Source: Aminobacter sp. J41 | GTDB taxonomy: Bacteria > Pseudomonadota > Alphaproteobacteria > Rhizobiales > Rhizobiaceae | Length of the DNA stretch: 42,625 nucleotides | Assembly (NCBI RefSeq): GCF_000526635.1 | Contig: NZ_JAGL01000027.1 | Coordinates: 1-42,625, forward strand | Reading direction: 5' to 3' | Shown here: one piece after another, positions 31,964-40,139 of the stretch | Layout: each line of letters opens with the position of its first letter | Position numbering within the stretch: position 1 is the first letter of the stretch | Position numbers and translations under genes: made by a program | Notes under the pieces: generated by a model | The model's database searches: none | Told to the model about the DNA's origin: nothing | What the model saw: only the letters and a program-made list of their open reading frames with translations

Positions 31964-33027
31964 GGCTTTGCCTCCACGGCGACCACTTCGCGGCCCGGAT
32001 AGATGAGATAGGAGCCCGCGCCGGCCACCAGCTCGCCTTCCTCGAGGCCCTTGCTGATCTGCACGCCGTCGGAGGTGAAGCGCGCGATCTCGACATTGCG
32101 GATTTCGGCGCGGCGGCTGTCCGGATGGATTACCCAGACGGCCGGCTTGCCGAGATGCGTCACCAGCGCGGCCGACGGCAGCGACACCAGCTGTTCGCTC
32201 GCCATCTCAAGCCGCGAGCTGATCGGCGTGCCGAGCGCAAGCGGCCTGTCCTTGTCGTCGATGCGGGCGCGAAGCGAAATGGTGGCGGTCGACGAGTTCA
32301 CCAGCGGCGCGATCTCGGAAATCTCGGCCTCAAAGGTCTCGCTGCCGTCTTCCAGCGAGCGCACCGCGATCTTGCGCCCGATCATGGCGTCGAGCTCGGG
32401 CACCGGCGGCACGTAGAACTGCGCCTCGCGCGCGCCTTCGCGGGCGAGCGTGACCAGCGTCTGGCCGGCAGCCGCCACCTGCCCGGGCTCGCCGCTTCTT
32501 TGCGTGACGATGCCGGTCACGGTCGCGCGCAGGGTCATGTCGGCCAGCGCCTGCCGCGCCTTGGCAAGCTGCGCCTCGGCCTCATCGACGGAGGCGCGCG
32601 CCGCCATCAGCTCCTGCTCGGCGTTTTCAAGCGAAGCGCGCGTCGTTGCCCCGCGCTCGACGAGGCCGCTCAGGCGGTCATAGACTGACTGCGCCTGGGT
32701 AAGCTGCGCGGTGGCCGCGGCCGATTGCGCGCTCGCAGCCCCCAGCGCCGCATGCGCCTGCGTCGGGTCGAGCTCGGCGATAACGTCGCCTTCCTTCACC
32801 CTGTCGCCGACATCGACATTGATGGAAACGATGCGCCCCGCGCTCTTGAACGCGAGCGGCACGACGTCGGCCGCCTCGACCGTGCCGGTCAGCTCCAGCG
32901 CTGAGACCGCCGACTCATAGCGGGCGACGATCTCTTCAACCGACAGCGGCCCGCCGGCGTAGAGCGGCGTGGCAAGAGCAAGGGCAAGGCCAAGCGACAT
33001 GAATGCAGACGAGCGTCTCGGGCGCAT
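31960..33027 (-). CDS. RND efflux periplasmic adaptor subunit (first of two)
   Basis: A 355-residue membrane-fusion protein. A signal-like helix (SSAFMSLGLALALATPLYA) precedes the lipoyl half-domain (SAGRIVSINVDVGDRVKEGD), the alpha-hairpin (QSAAATAQLTQAQSVYDRLS) and the return lipoyl half (LRATVTGIVTQRSGEPGQVA). It differs considerably from the second adaptor, so the two are probably not interchangeable and assemble as a hetero-hexamer. ATG at 33027 follows AAGGAAG by seven bases; the longer frame to 33057 enters tetR. It begins just after the tetR stop. Confidence 0.92.
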   Translation of the reverse strand: MRPRRSSAFMSLGLALALATPLYAGGPLSVEEIVARYESAVSALELTGTVEAADVVPLAFKSAGRIVSINVDVGDRVKEGDVIAELDPTQAHAALGAASAQSAAATAQLTQAQSVYDRLSGLVERGATTRASLENAEQELMAARASVDEAEAQLAKARQALADMTLRATVTGIVTQRSGEPGQVAAAGQTLVTLAREGAREAQFYVPPVPELDAMIGRKIAVRSLEDGSETFEAEISEIAPLVNSSTATISLRARIDDKDRPLALGTPISSRLEMASEQLVSLPSAALVTHLGKPAVWVIHPDSRRAEIRNVEIARFTSDGVQISKGLEEGELVAGAGSYLIYPGREVVAVEAKP

Positions 33028-33028
33028 G

Positions 33029-33790
33029 TCAGGCTTCCTTTTTGCGATAGGCATCATGCCGGGCCTGGGCGCGGGCGATCAGGCTGTCTTCGGCAAAGGC
33101 GGGGATGGTAAGGTCGATGGCGGCAATCGTCTCCGCCCGCTCGGGGCCAAGCCCCAGCGCGCGCAGGATCGCGGCGACCGTGCCGCGGATATAGGCTTCG
33201 GGCTCGAGCGGCGCGGTCTGGCGCATGGCAAGCCGCAGCATGCCGGCGCGCAGCATGCCGAGCACCATGTCGGCGGTAAGCCCAGTGTCGCCCTTCACGA
33301 ACGTGCCGCTCGCCATGCCCAAATGAAGCTGCTGGTTCAGCCCGTCGCTGATCTCGCGCATCAGCGCCTCGGCGTTGAGGCTGCGCGCGCCCATGAACAG
33401 GCCGAGCACCGGATAATGCAGCGCGGCCGACAGCACCGTCGTTGCGCCAAGCGCCACCGCGCCGTCCGCGCTCTCGCTGCCGGCGATGACGTTTTCGGTA
33501 TAGGCGACGAGCTCATCGGCGAGGTCCTCGCAGATTGCGTCGCAGAGTTCGTCATTGGTGCGGAAATGATTGTAAAAACTGCCGCGCGACACGCCGGCCG
33601 CCTCGATGACCTGGCCGATCACCGCCGCGTTCACGCCCTGCTCGGCAAAAACGAGGATGGCGCTTTCGATCAGCCGCCGGCGCATCTGCTCGCGCCGCAG
33701 CTTTGCGGTGCGGGAACGATGATCCTCCGCGGCGCCTTCCGGCCCCGCGTCCGTCTCGATGTCGGTTGATGTTGGTCCGCTACCGCTCAT
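33029..33790 (-). CDS. TetR-family transcriptional regulator of the efflux operon
   Basis: A 253-residue repressor. The N-terminal ~30 residues are polar and probably disordered; the helix-turn-helix lies at about 40-85 (LIESAILVFAEQGVNAAVIG, then AGVSRGSFYNHF). The rest is the helical ligand domain. It is the first gene of the operon, so it would repress itself together with the pump. Two identical perfect palindromes just upstream (33826-33856) are the likely operator. Ligands are expected to overlap the pump's substrates, but none can be named. Confidence 0.92.
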   Translation of the reverse strand: MSGSGPTSTDIETDAGPEGAAEDHRSRTAKLRREQMRRRLIESAILVFAEQGVNAAVIGQVIEAAGVSRGSFYNHFRTNDELCDAICEDLADELVAYTENVIAGSESADGAVALGATTVLSAALHYPVLGLFMGARSLNAEALMREISDGLNQQLHLGMASGTFVKGDTGLTADMVLGMLRAGMLRLAMRQTAPLEPEAYIRGTVAAILRALGLGPERAETIAAIDLTIPAFAEDSLIARAQARHDAYRKKEA

Positions 33791-33825
33791 GCCGGGAAGA
33801 TAGGACGATCATCTTCTTCTGGCAA

Positions 33826-33856
33826 TGACAAAAGTGTCATTCTGACAAAAGTGTCA
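33826..33856. promoter_or_regulatory. Tandem TetR operator: two copies of TGACAAAAGTGTCA
   Basis: Two identical 14-bp perfect palindromes (TGACA-AAAG-TGTCA with a four-base centre AAAG) at 33826-33839 and 33843-33856, 17 bases centre to centre, lie 36 bases before tetR. The spacing puts them about 1.6 turns apart, suitable for two TetR dimers. TTGTCA on the minus strand within the palindromes may serve as a -35 element. The small gene at 33854-34066 ends right at the second palindrome. Confidence 0.8.
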
Positions 33857-34066
33857 GTCGAGGTCTTCCTCCGGTTCCAGCATCTCGATCAGGCTGGCGA
33901 TCCGGGTGCCGGGGAGGGGACGGCCCTCGCCCATGAGGGCCTCGTCATTGTTCAGCCAGTTGAACGCCTCGCGCAACTCGGCAACGCTTGCCCCCGTCGC
34001 GATCAGCTCCGCGGCGAGGTCCTGATCGACCGGCCCGAGCACGGCAACGATGTCGTCATAGGTCAT
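33854..34066 (-). CDS. Small conserved hypothetical protein (70 aa)
   Basis: An acidic 70-residue helical protein (MTYDDIVAVLGPVDQDLAAE ... LIEMLEPEEDLD) with the look of a small folded helical bundle: GASVAELREAFNWLNNDEAL is a plausible two-helix unit. It reads toward the efflux operon and its end overlaps the second TetR palindrome by three bases, so tetR control may affect it little. No recognised function. Confidence 0.65.
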   Translation of the reverse strand: MTYDDIVAVLGPVDQDLAAELIATGASVAELREAFNWLNNDEALMGEGRPLPGTRIASLIEMLEPEEDLD

Positions 34067-34308
34067 GATGCCTTCTCCCGCTGAAAACCGAGGTCCTTCT
34101 GAGGAGATAGGGGCTTTGCCGGGTTTTCCAACCGCTGCGGGGGGGTGGGCAAGGCTTGCGACAGCGGCGTGCTTCGGGCTATCTGGGGCGCATTCATCCG
34201 GACCCGGTGAAATTCCGGGTGGCTCTTCCGGCCGCCGATCCGCCGGACATTCCAGAACTGCAAGGCGACGGGCGCGCTTCCGGCGCGGCCCGGCACTCCA
34301 ATATTCCC

Positions 34309-35790
34309 ATGATTACAAGCAAAATCCGGCGCGAGTGGTTCTCGAACGTGCGGGCCGACATCCTTGCCGGCATCGTCGTCGCGCTCGCCCTCATTCCCGA
34401 GGCAATCGGCTTTTCGGCGATCGCCGGCGTCGACCCGCGCGTCGGCCTCTATGCCTCGGTCGTCATCGCCATCGTCATCTCGTTTGCCGGCGGACGCCCG
34501 GCGATGATCTCGGCGGCGACCGCCGCGACGGCGGTGCTGTTCGGCACGCTGGTGCGCGAGCACGGTCTGCAATACCTTCTCGCGGCCTCAATCCTTGCCG
34601 GCGTCATCCAGATCGTTGCGGGCTGGCTGCGGATCGGCCAGGTGATGCGCTTCGTCTCACGCTCGGTGATGACCGGCTTCGTCAATGCGCTGGCGATCCT
34701 GATCTTCATGGCGCAGTTGCCCGAGCTGATCGGCGTAACATGGCAGACCTATGCGCTGATCGCCTTCGCGCTCGCCATCATCTACCTCTTTCCGCGCGTG
34801 ACGAAGGCGGTGCCGTCGCCGCTGGTGGCGATCATCGCCGTCACCGCCTTCATGCTCTGGCAGGGCATTGATGTGCGCACCGTCGCCGACCTTGACGAGC
34901 TGCCGGATGCGCTGCCCCTGCTGCTCTTGCCCGACGTTCCGCTCAACCTCGACACGCTTCTCATCATCCTGCCGACCTCCGTCGCGGTGGCGGCCGTGGG
35001 CCTGCTCGAAAGCCTGCTCACTGCCTCGATCATCGACCAGATGACCGACACGCGCAGCGACAAGAACCGCGAGAGCATCGGCCAGGGCCTCGCCAACATC
35101 GCTTCCGGCCTGTTCGGCGGCATGGCCGGCTGCGCCATGATCGGCCAGTCGGTTATCAACGTGAAGTCGGGCGGACGCACCCGCCTGTCGACCTTCACCG
35201 CCGGCGCGTTCCTGCTGTTCCTGCTGATGGTGCTCGGCGACCTCGTCGGCCTGATCGCAATGCCCGCGCTGGTCGCGATCATGATCATGGTATCGATCGG
35301 CACCTTCAACTGGAAGTCGCTCACTGACCTTGCCCGCCATCCGCGCCGCTCGAGCCTCGTCATGCTGGCAACCGTCGTCGCGGTTGTCGCGACCCGCAAC
35401 CTTGCGCTCGGCGTCGGTATCGGCGTGCTTCTGTCGGGCCTGTTCTTCGCCTGGAAAGTCGCACAGATCTTCCGCGTGACCTCGACGCTTTCGGCGGACG
35501 GGCGCCGGCGCGACTACCAGGTCGTCGGCCAGCTGTTCTTCGCCTCGGCCGACGAGTTCCTTGCCGCCTTTGACTTTGCCGAGGACATCGACGAGGTCGT
35601 CATCGACGTCACCGGCGCGCATATCTGGGACCTGACGGGCGTCAACGCCGTCGACAAGGCCGTGTTAAAATTCCGCAAGAACGGCATCCACGCCACCGTC
35701 ACCGGCCTCAACGATGCGAGCGCCACGATCATGGACAAGTTCGCGCAGCACAACCGCCCCGACGCCATCGAGCGGGTGCTGGGGCATTGA
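34309..35790 (+). CDS. SulP-family inorganic anion transporter with STAS domain
   Basis: A 493-residue membrane protein of the SulP family (sulfate/bicarbonate-type anions). The amino end has the conserved opening [20 protein letters not shown] and [20 protein letters not shown]; about 10-12 helices follow, then a cytoplasmic STAS domain at about 405-490 ([20 protein letters not shown]). ATG at 34309 is chosen because it lies right before the conserved region; the frame can be extended to 34156 but that sequence is not conserved in character. No enzyme partner such as carbonic anhydrase is adjacent, so the ion is unknown. A possible promoter, TTGCGA-N17-CTATCT, lies near 34155-34183. Confidence 0.92.
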   Translation: MITSKIRREWFSNVRADILAGIVVALALIPEAIGFSAIAGVDPRVGLYASVVIAIVISFAGGRPAMISAATAATAVLFGTLVREHGLQYLLAASILAGVIQIVAGWLRIGQVMRFVSRSVMTGFVNALAILIFMAQLPELIGVTWQTYALIAFALAIIYLFPRVTKAVPSPLVAIIAVTAFMLWQGIDVRTVADLDELPDALPLLLLPDVPLNLDTLLIILPTSVAVAAVGLLESLLTASIIDQMTDTRSDKNRESIGQGLANIASGLFGGMAGCAMIGQSVINVKSGGRTRLSTFTAGAFLLFLLMVLGDLVGLIAMPALVAIMIMVSIGTFNWKSLTDLARHPRRSSLVMLATVVAVVATRNLALGVGIGVLLSGLFFAWKVAQIFRVTSTLSADGRRRDYQVVGQLFFASADEFLAAFDFAEDIDEVVIDVTGAHIWDLTGVNAVDKAVLKFRKNGIHATVTGLNDASATIMDKFAQHNRPDAIERVLGH

Positions 35791-36032
35791 GAAGGTGAGG
35801 GGAGTAGGGGGAGTAGGCGAGTAAGTGAATAGGGGCCCCCGGAGGCTTAGGGAGGCTGGGCAGTTGCCAAGGATCAGTTTTTAAGAAGAACCTTCGATAA
35901 CGAGCCGTGCCCGGCAGGAGGGCGCGCGCCTGCCGCTTCCTCGGCAACAACCTCATTGCCGATGGATGAGGGAGACGGGGGAGACAAAAGCAGAGGCAGA
36001 GAACCGCGGTCACCCGCGCGAGCGTCAACGTT

Positions 36033-36070
36033 CAGGCATGGACCCTCGGATCAAGCCCGAGGGTGACGAG
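36033..36070. repeat. Palindromic intergenic repeat (CCTCGG-ATCAAG-CCCGAGG)
   Basis: ATGGACCCTCGGATCAAGCC plus CGAGGGTGACGAG forms the common rhizobial palindrome that reads GMDPRIKPEGDE-like in frame; a sister copy is at 39677-39713. It is in the 557-base gap after the SulP gene, which holds repeats and the next gene's promoter and no other gene. Confidence 0.7.
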
Positions 36071-36098
36071 CGGGGATGCTGAGGTAAATCGCGAGGGC

Positions 36099-36142
36099 AC
36101 AGGCGAACCCGAAGCGTCGCTACACAGGCGAACCCGAAGCGT
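36099..36142. repeat. Two tandem copies of ACAGGCGAACCCGAAGCGT
   Basis: Exact 19-base copies at 36099-36117 and 36124-36142 (period 25). Only two units, so not a CRISPR array. Confidence 0.8.
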
Positions 36143-36174
36143 TGTTACCCCCAACATCCCCTGCCTCTCCGCTT

Positions 36175-36208
36175 CGTCATGCCACGGCTTGACCGTGGCA
36201 TCCAGGCC
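36175..36208. repeat. Palindromic repeat GCCACGG-CTTGA-CCGTGGC
   Basis: Perfect seven-base arms at 36181-36187 and 36193-36199; shares its core with 13864-13890. Confidence 0.7.
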
Positions 36209-36281
36209 GGACCGCCTCGGCCAGATGAAGCGATAGGGAGAAGGTGAGCAGACCGAGATCCACCTGAAATATTTTGTGTAG

Positions 36282-36306
36282 GGAACATTATCCTGCTTCG
36301 CCAGTT
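36282..36306 (+). promoter_or_regulatory. EcfG/RpoE2-type promoter of a small stress gene
   Basis: GGAAC (36282-36286), 17 bases, GTT (36304-36306), 42 bases before the small gene at 36348. Same spacing as the catalase, sRNA and glgA sites. Confidence 0.7.
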
Positions 36307-36347
36307 GCGCAGCCAATTGCGGGACAAACCGCAGGCTGGAGGAAGCG

Positions 36348-36578
36348 ATGCAAGGAAGTTACAGGCAAGGCCCGGCAGAAACGCACGGGGCCGAAGATAT
36401 CTGGCCGTCCGAAGACACCGAGACCCAACTCATTCCCGACAATGACGCCCCTCAAGGTGGCGAAGCCGCCTGGCAGCTCACGGAGCGCTGGGCGAAGCGC
36501 ACGCTCGAAAAGCGCGCGCTCGACCGCAGCGTTCCGTGCGACGACGTCTTCTGGTCGTGGGCCGCGCCCCGCCAATAG
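36348..36578 (+). CDS. Small hypothetical protein, likely general-stress gene
   Basis: A 76-residue hydrophilic protein (MQGSYRQGPAETHGAEDIWP ... VFWSWAAPRQ) with a strong GGAGGAAG site six bases before the ATG. It has its own EcfG-type promoter (36282-36306) and an intrinsic terminator (36636-36668), forming a complete single-gene unit. The second half (AWQLTERWAKRTLEKRALDR) looks helical. No known family recognised. Confidence 0.75.
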   Translation: MQGSYRQGPAETHGAEDIWPSEDTETQLIPDNDAPQGGEAAWQLTERWAKRTLEKRALDRSVPCDDVFWSWAAPRQ

Positions 36579-36635
36579 ACGTCACGTGCTTCCGGCATGA
36601 AGCCGGGAGAAAATACCCTGATCCTGTGAACGCCT

Positions 36636-36668
36636 CGGCGCCGGCCTTACCCACCGGCGCCGTTTTTT
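36636..36668 (+). terminator. Intrinsic terminator after the small stress gene
   Basis: CGGCGCCGG (36636-36644), nine-base loop, CCGGCGCCG (36654-36662) and TTTTTT (36663-36668): a perfect nine-pair stem with T tract. The rest of 36579-36878 shows nothing convincing. Confidence 0.88.
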
Positions 36669-36878
36669 GATGCCCCAGGAACGGAGGCATGGACCAGTCA
36701 GAAACCGCCGGCCGCCAGGCTGTCGGTTCCATAACAGAGCTTACGCGATTTTTGCGTCCGCCATCCCCACCCGGCCAGGACTCCACCCTCCACCGAACGC
36801 ACGGCTTGAGCTTTTGCGCGCATATGCGAGGCTGGCCGAAGATTTCGCAGCCATCCGCCGTCGGGGGAGCCGGAACGC

Positions 36879-37508
36879 ATGCCAAAGCCTCAGCTGGTGG
36901 TTCTTGGAGCAAGCGGCAATGCGCTCGATGCGCTCGATGCGCTGCAGGCCGGGCACGAGATCGTCGCCTTCGTCGATGATGACCCGGCGCGCCATGGCGA
37001 GATGATCGACGGCGTGGCGATCCGCCCCCGCGCGGTGCTGGGCGACTATCCCGACGCTAAGGTGGTCGCCCTGATCGGCTCGGAAAAGAGTTTCGCCCGC
37101 CGCGAGGAGATCATCGCCGGGTTTGGCGTGCCGGCCGGGCGCTTCGCGACGATCGTCCATCCGCGCGCGCATGTCTCGCGGCAGGCAAGGCTCGGGCGCG
37201 GCACGGTGGTGCTTGCGGGCGCGACGATCCCCTCCAATGCGCGCCTCGGCGATCACGTGCTGGTGCTGCCCAATACGGTGATCCACCACGACGCGGTGAT
37301 TGAGGATTTCTCCATCATCGGCGCGGGCGTGATCATTGCCGGCCACGTGCGCATCGGCAAGAGCTCCTATGTCGGCAGCGGCAGCACGATCAAGAACGGC
37401 ATCACCCTCGGCCCGAAAAGTCTCGTCGGCATGGCAGCCAACGTGACCAAGAGCTTTGGCGAGAACGTGGTTCTGGTGGGAAATCCCGCACGGGAGATGA
37501 AGCGGTAA
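36879..37508 (+). CDS. NeuD/PglD-like sugar O-acyltransferase (left-handed beta-helix)
   Basis: A 209-residue acetyltransferase. Residues 1-80 form a nucleotide-sugar-binding Rossmann-like part (LVVLGASGNALDALDALQAG; FVDDDPARHGEMIDG); residues ~90-205 form hexapeptide repeats (ARLGRGTVVLAGATIPSNAR, AVIEDFSIIGAGVIIAGHVR). The likely catalytic histidine is in TVIHHDAVIEDF. It would transfer an acyl group from acyl-CoA to an amino sugar or surface glycan. It stands alone, without a polysaccharide cluster. GGGGGAG precedes the ATG. Confidence 0.85.
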   Translation: MPKPQLVVLGASGNALDALDALQAGHEIVAFVDDDPARHGEMIDGVAIRPRAVLGDYPDAKVVALIGSEKSFARREEIIAGFGVPAGRFATIVHPRAHVSRQARLGRGTVVLAGATIPSNARLGDHVLVLPNTVIHHDAVIEDFSIIGAGVIIAGHVRIGKSSYVGSGSTIKNGITLGPKSLVGMAANVTKSFGENVVLVGNPAREMKR

Positions 37509-37573
37509 AGCTTCGCGTCGTCCGCACCATCCGCGAACTTCCTTAACCTCCAGCAATTTCCTCCTTCCGCTCG

Positions 37574-37598
37574 GGAACATCCGCTTCCTCAACCTGTT
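37574..37598 (+). promoter_or_regulatory. EcfG/RpoE2-type promoter of the glycogen synthase gene
   Basis: GGAAC (37574-37578), 17 bases, GTT (37596-37598), about 93 bases before the GTG start. Confidence 0.68.
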
Positions 37599-37690
37599 CG
37601 GGGGGCCCCGGCAGCCTGCGCGCCGGTAGCATCCGACGAAAAGACCACAAGACAACGACAAAAAATTTCCCGTCTCAGGCGAGGTTGAGC

Positions 37691-39228
37691 GTGTTGCAGC
37701 AGTCCAGAGGTTCCGGTTTCTCTGAAAGTTCCCCTCAAGGCCCGCAAGGGTCCGCAGCGGGCGGGTCCGAAGCGCAAGGTTCCGCGCAGCGCCTCAGGGA
37801 CGACGAAGCCCCGCCCCGATTACTGTTCGTCACCTCCGAGATGACCGATTTCGTCAAGGTCGGCGGCCTTGGCGATGTCTCTTCGGCGCTGCCGCGCGCG
37901 CTGCGCCAGACCAACGACATCCGCGTTCTCATTCCCGGCTACCGGCAGGTCACGCAGGGCCGCGACATCACCGAGGTGGCGCGTCTTTCGGCCTTCGCAG
38001 GGCTTCCCGCCTGCAGCCTCGGCCGCATCGACATGCCCGACGGGCTGGTGATCTACGTGCTCCTCTGCCCCGACCTGTTCGACCGCGAGGGCACGCCTTA
38101 CGCCGACGCCGCCGGCACCGACTGGGCCGACAATGACGTGCGCTTTGCGCGGCTGAGCTTTGCCGCGGCCGAGATCGCATGCGGCGTGCCGGAGCTCGGC
38201 TGGCAGCCCGACCTCCTCCACCTCAACGACTGGCCGTCGTCGCTGGCCCCGGCTTACCTGGCCTGGCGCGGCCAGGCGGTGCCGAGCGTGCTGACCGTCC
38301 ACAATCTCGCCTATCAGGGCCTCTTCCCGCGCGAGCGGCTGCCGATCCTCGGTGTGCCGGATGCCTCGTTCCAAATGGAGGGCGTCGAGTTCCACGGCGA
38401 TCTGTCGTTCCTGAAAAGCGGCATCTACTATTCCTCGCATGTGACGACGGTGAGCCAGACCTACGCGCGCGAGATCACCACGCCGGAATTCGGCTGCGGC
38501 CTCGAGGGCCTGTTGCAGACGCGCGCCAGCCAGCACGCGCTGACCGGCATTCTGAACGGCGTCGACGAGAGCTGGGATTCAAGCCGCGATCCAAGCCTTC
38601 CCGCCGCCTTTTCCAGCAGCAACCTGAAGGGGCGCGCCGTCAATGCGGCGCAGGCGCGCGAGGCGTTCGGATTGGGCGTGTCGCGCGGGCCACTGTTTGC
38701 CATCATCTCGCGGCTCGTCCACCAGAAGGGCATCGACCTTGCGATCCGCGCGGCGGAAGACTTCGTCCAGAAGGGCGGCAGCTGGCGGTGACCGGCCAGG
38801 GAGATCCCGCGCTCGAACAGGCGATGCTGGACCTTGCCAAGCGCCACCCGGGCAAGGTCGGCGTCCGCATCGGCTTCAACGAGGCCGAGGCGCGCTGCCT
38901 GTTTGCCGGCAGCGATTTTCTGCTGATGCCGTCTCGCTTCGAGCCGTGCGGGCTCTCCCAAATGTATGCGCAACGCTATGGGTCCCTTCCCGTCGCCTAC
39001 CGCACCGGCGGCCTTGCCGACACCATCGAGGATGGCGAAACGGGTTTTCTGTTCCAGGAGATGACGCTGTCGGGACTGATGGACGCGGTGATGCGCGCGC
39101 TCGGCACCTACGCCTCGCGCCAGGCACTGTCGCGCATGCGCAGAAAGGCGATGGCGCGGCCGTCCAACTGGCTGCACTCCTCGCGCCGCTACAACCACGT
39201 CTACGAGGGGTTGCTGGCAACGAGGTGA
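37691..39228 (+). pseudogene. glgA: Glycogen synthase (GT5) gene with a single-base frameshift
   Basis: Two plus-strand frames make one ADP-glucose starch/glycogen glucosyltransferase. The first (37691-38791) has KVGGLGDVSSALPRAL (ADP-glucose loop) and TVHNLAYQGLFPRE, and stops in FVQKGGSWR. The second resumes QLAVTGQGDPALEQAM and includes SRFEPCGLSQMYAQRYGSLP with the catalytic EPCGL motif, ending at 39228. At GGCGGCAGCTGG (38779-38790) one extra base restores KGGQLAVTG, so a base is missing. Without the second half the enzyme would be inactive. GTG 37691 is favoured by GAGG six bases upstream; the ~40-residue N-terminal extension is Ser/Gly/Gln-rich and unusual. No other glg gene is adjacent. 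True pseudogene or sequence error. Confidence 0.87.
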
Positions 39229-39252
39229 GCCGCCCCCTGCCCGCACCTTCAC

Positions 39253-39278
39253 GGAACAATCCGCGCCCGCGCGATGTT
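39253..39278 (+). promoter_or_regulatory. Possible EcfG/RpoE2-type promoter (18-base spacer)
   Basis: GGAAC (39253-39257) and GTT (39276-39278) with 18 bases between, 48 bases before the next gene. One base longer than the other sites, so weaker support. Confidence 0.45.
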
Positions 39279-39326
39279 GGCATCAGGAACACGGCTGTCG
39301 AGGGGCCGAGCTGAAAGGAATGACTT

Positions 39327-39515
39327 ATGGCTGAACTATCCTGGCTGCTGGTTGTGGCAGGCGGCGCCGCCCTTATGGGGCTGGTGATTGCCTATGCGCT
39401 CATCAACCGCCGCCGCCTCACCGCGCCCGAACGCGCCCGCCGCGACGCCAAGGTGGACCGGCTGTATGAGGAAGAGACGCCGGAGGCGGTAGGGGCTGTG
39501 GTGCGATTGCTCTGA
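39327..39515 (+). CDS. Small single-helix membrane protein
   Basis: A 62-residue protein with one N-terminal membrane helix (WLLVVAGGAALMGLVIAYAL at 6-25) followed by a basic-acidic tail (INRRRLTAPERARRDAKVDR). AAAGGAAT precedes the ATG by about eight bases. A possible stress-type promoter lies upstream. Resembles the many small stress-induced membrane proteins of rhizobia; exact function unknown. Confidence 0.65.
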   Translation: MAELSWLLVVAGGAALMGLVIAYALINRRRLTAPERARRDAKVDRLYEEETPEAVGAVVRLL

Positions 39516-39539
39516 ACCTTCCGGGCGGCTACGCGTCTG

Positions 39540-39599
39540 CCCCTTCCACCATGCTTCGCATGGTCCCCCTCCCCCATAAAATGGGGGAAGATCCGCCGC
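39540..39599. repeat. Mosaic intergenic repeat, short inverted copy
   Basis: CCACCATGCTTCGCATGGTCCCCCTCCCCCATAAAATGGGGGAAGATC; near-identical to the end of the long copy at 39990-40050. Confidence 0.8.
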
Positions 39600-39676
39600 G
39601 GCGCTGCGGGTGCTGGATCCGAACCGCCGGGGAGCGGCAGGTTGCGCGTTCTCACCCGTCGGCAAGACGTCTCGGT

Positions 39677-39713
39677 TCAGGCATGGATCGTCGGGTCAGG
39701 CCCGACGATGACG
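39677..39713. repeat. Palindromic intergenic repeat (CGTCGGGTCAGGCCCGACG)
   Basis: ATGGATCGTCGGGTCAGGCC followed by CGACGATGACGAC; same class as 36033-36070. Confidence 0.7.
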
Positions 39714-39833
39714 ACGTTGAAACGCTATTGGCAAATCGTTGACCCGAACGGTTGAAGCGGCACTGCCATCCTGCCCCCTCCAACCTCCAGCCGTCGTCAT
39801 GGCCTCGGCTTGGCCGTTTCCACTTCGTGGGTC

Positions 39834-40051
39834 ATCGCTGCCAGATATGCGTGCCGCCAATGAAAGGCACGGCCCGGGTCCTCCCCCGCGGCGCGGGGGA
39901 GGTGACGCCGAAGGCGGCGGAGGGGGCTCGTGAAATGCCACCTCTGGAGATGTGCGCAGAAAACAAAGACGTCCGAGATGCCCCGCTCCGTCACGCCCCC
40001 TCCACCATGCTTCGCATGGTCCCCCTCCCCCACATGTGGGGGAGGATCCGC
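39834..40051. repeat. Mosaic intergenic repeat, long copy 2 (inverted)
   Basis: Starts with TCGCTGCCAGATATGCGTGC, runs through AATGAAAGGCACGGCCCGG, the GACGCCGAAGGCGGCGGAGG block and a CATGCTTCGCATGG palindrome, and ends CCTCCCCCACATGTGGGGGAGGATCC. It is the reverse complement of the copy at 42379-42625, and occupies most of the 620-base gap 39516-40139. Confidence 0.85.
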
Positions 40052-40139
40052 GGTGTGGGGACTGCGACGGCGGGCGATCAGGATAAAGAGCGGCGACATC
40101 AATTAACCGCCATACGTTGAGAGTGTTTCCGCCCTCGCC

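Noticed and set aside
36099-36142. Two direct repeats resembling a CRISPR start
   Set aside because: Only two 19-base units with a 6-base gap, no spacers of CRISPR length and no cas genes.
36689-36979. Possible small gene MDQSETAGRQAV... before the acyltransferase
   Set aside because: Overlaps the acyltransferase start, Shine-Dalgarno too close to the ATG, composition unlike a folded protein.
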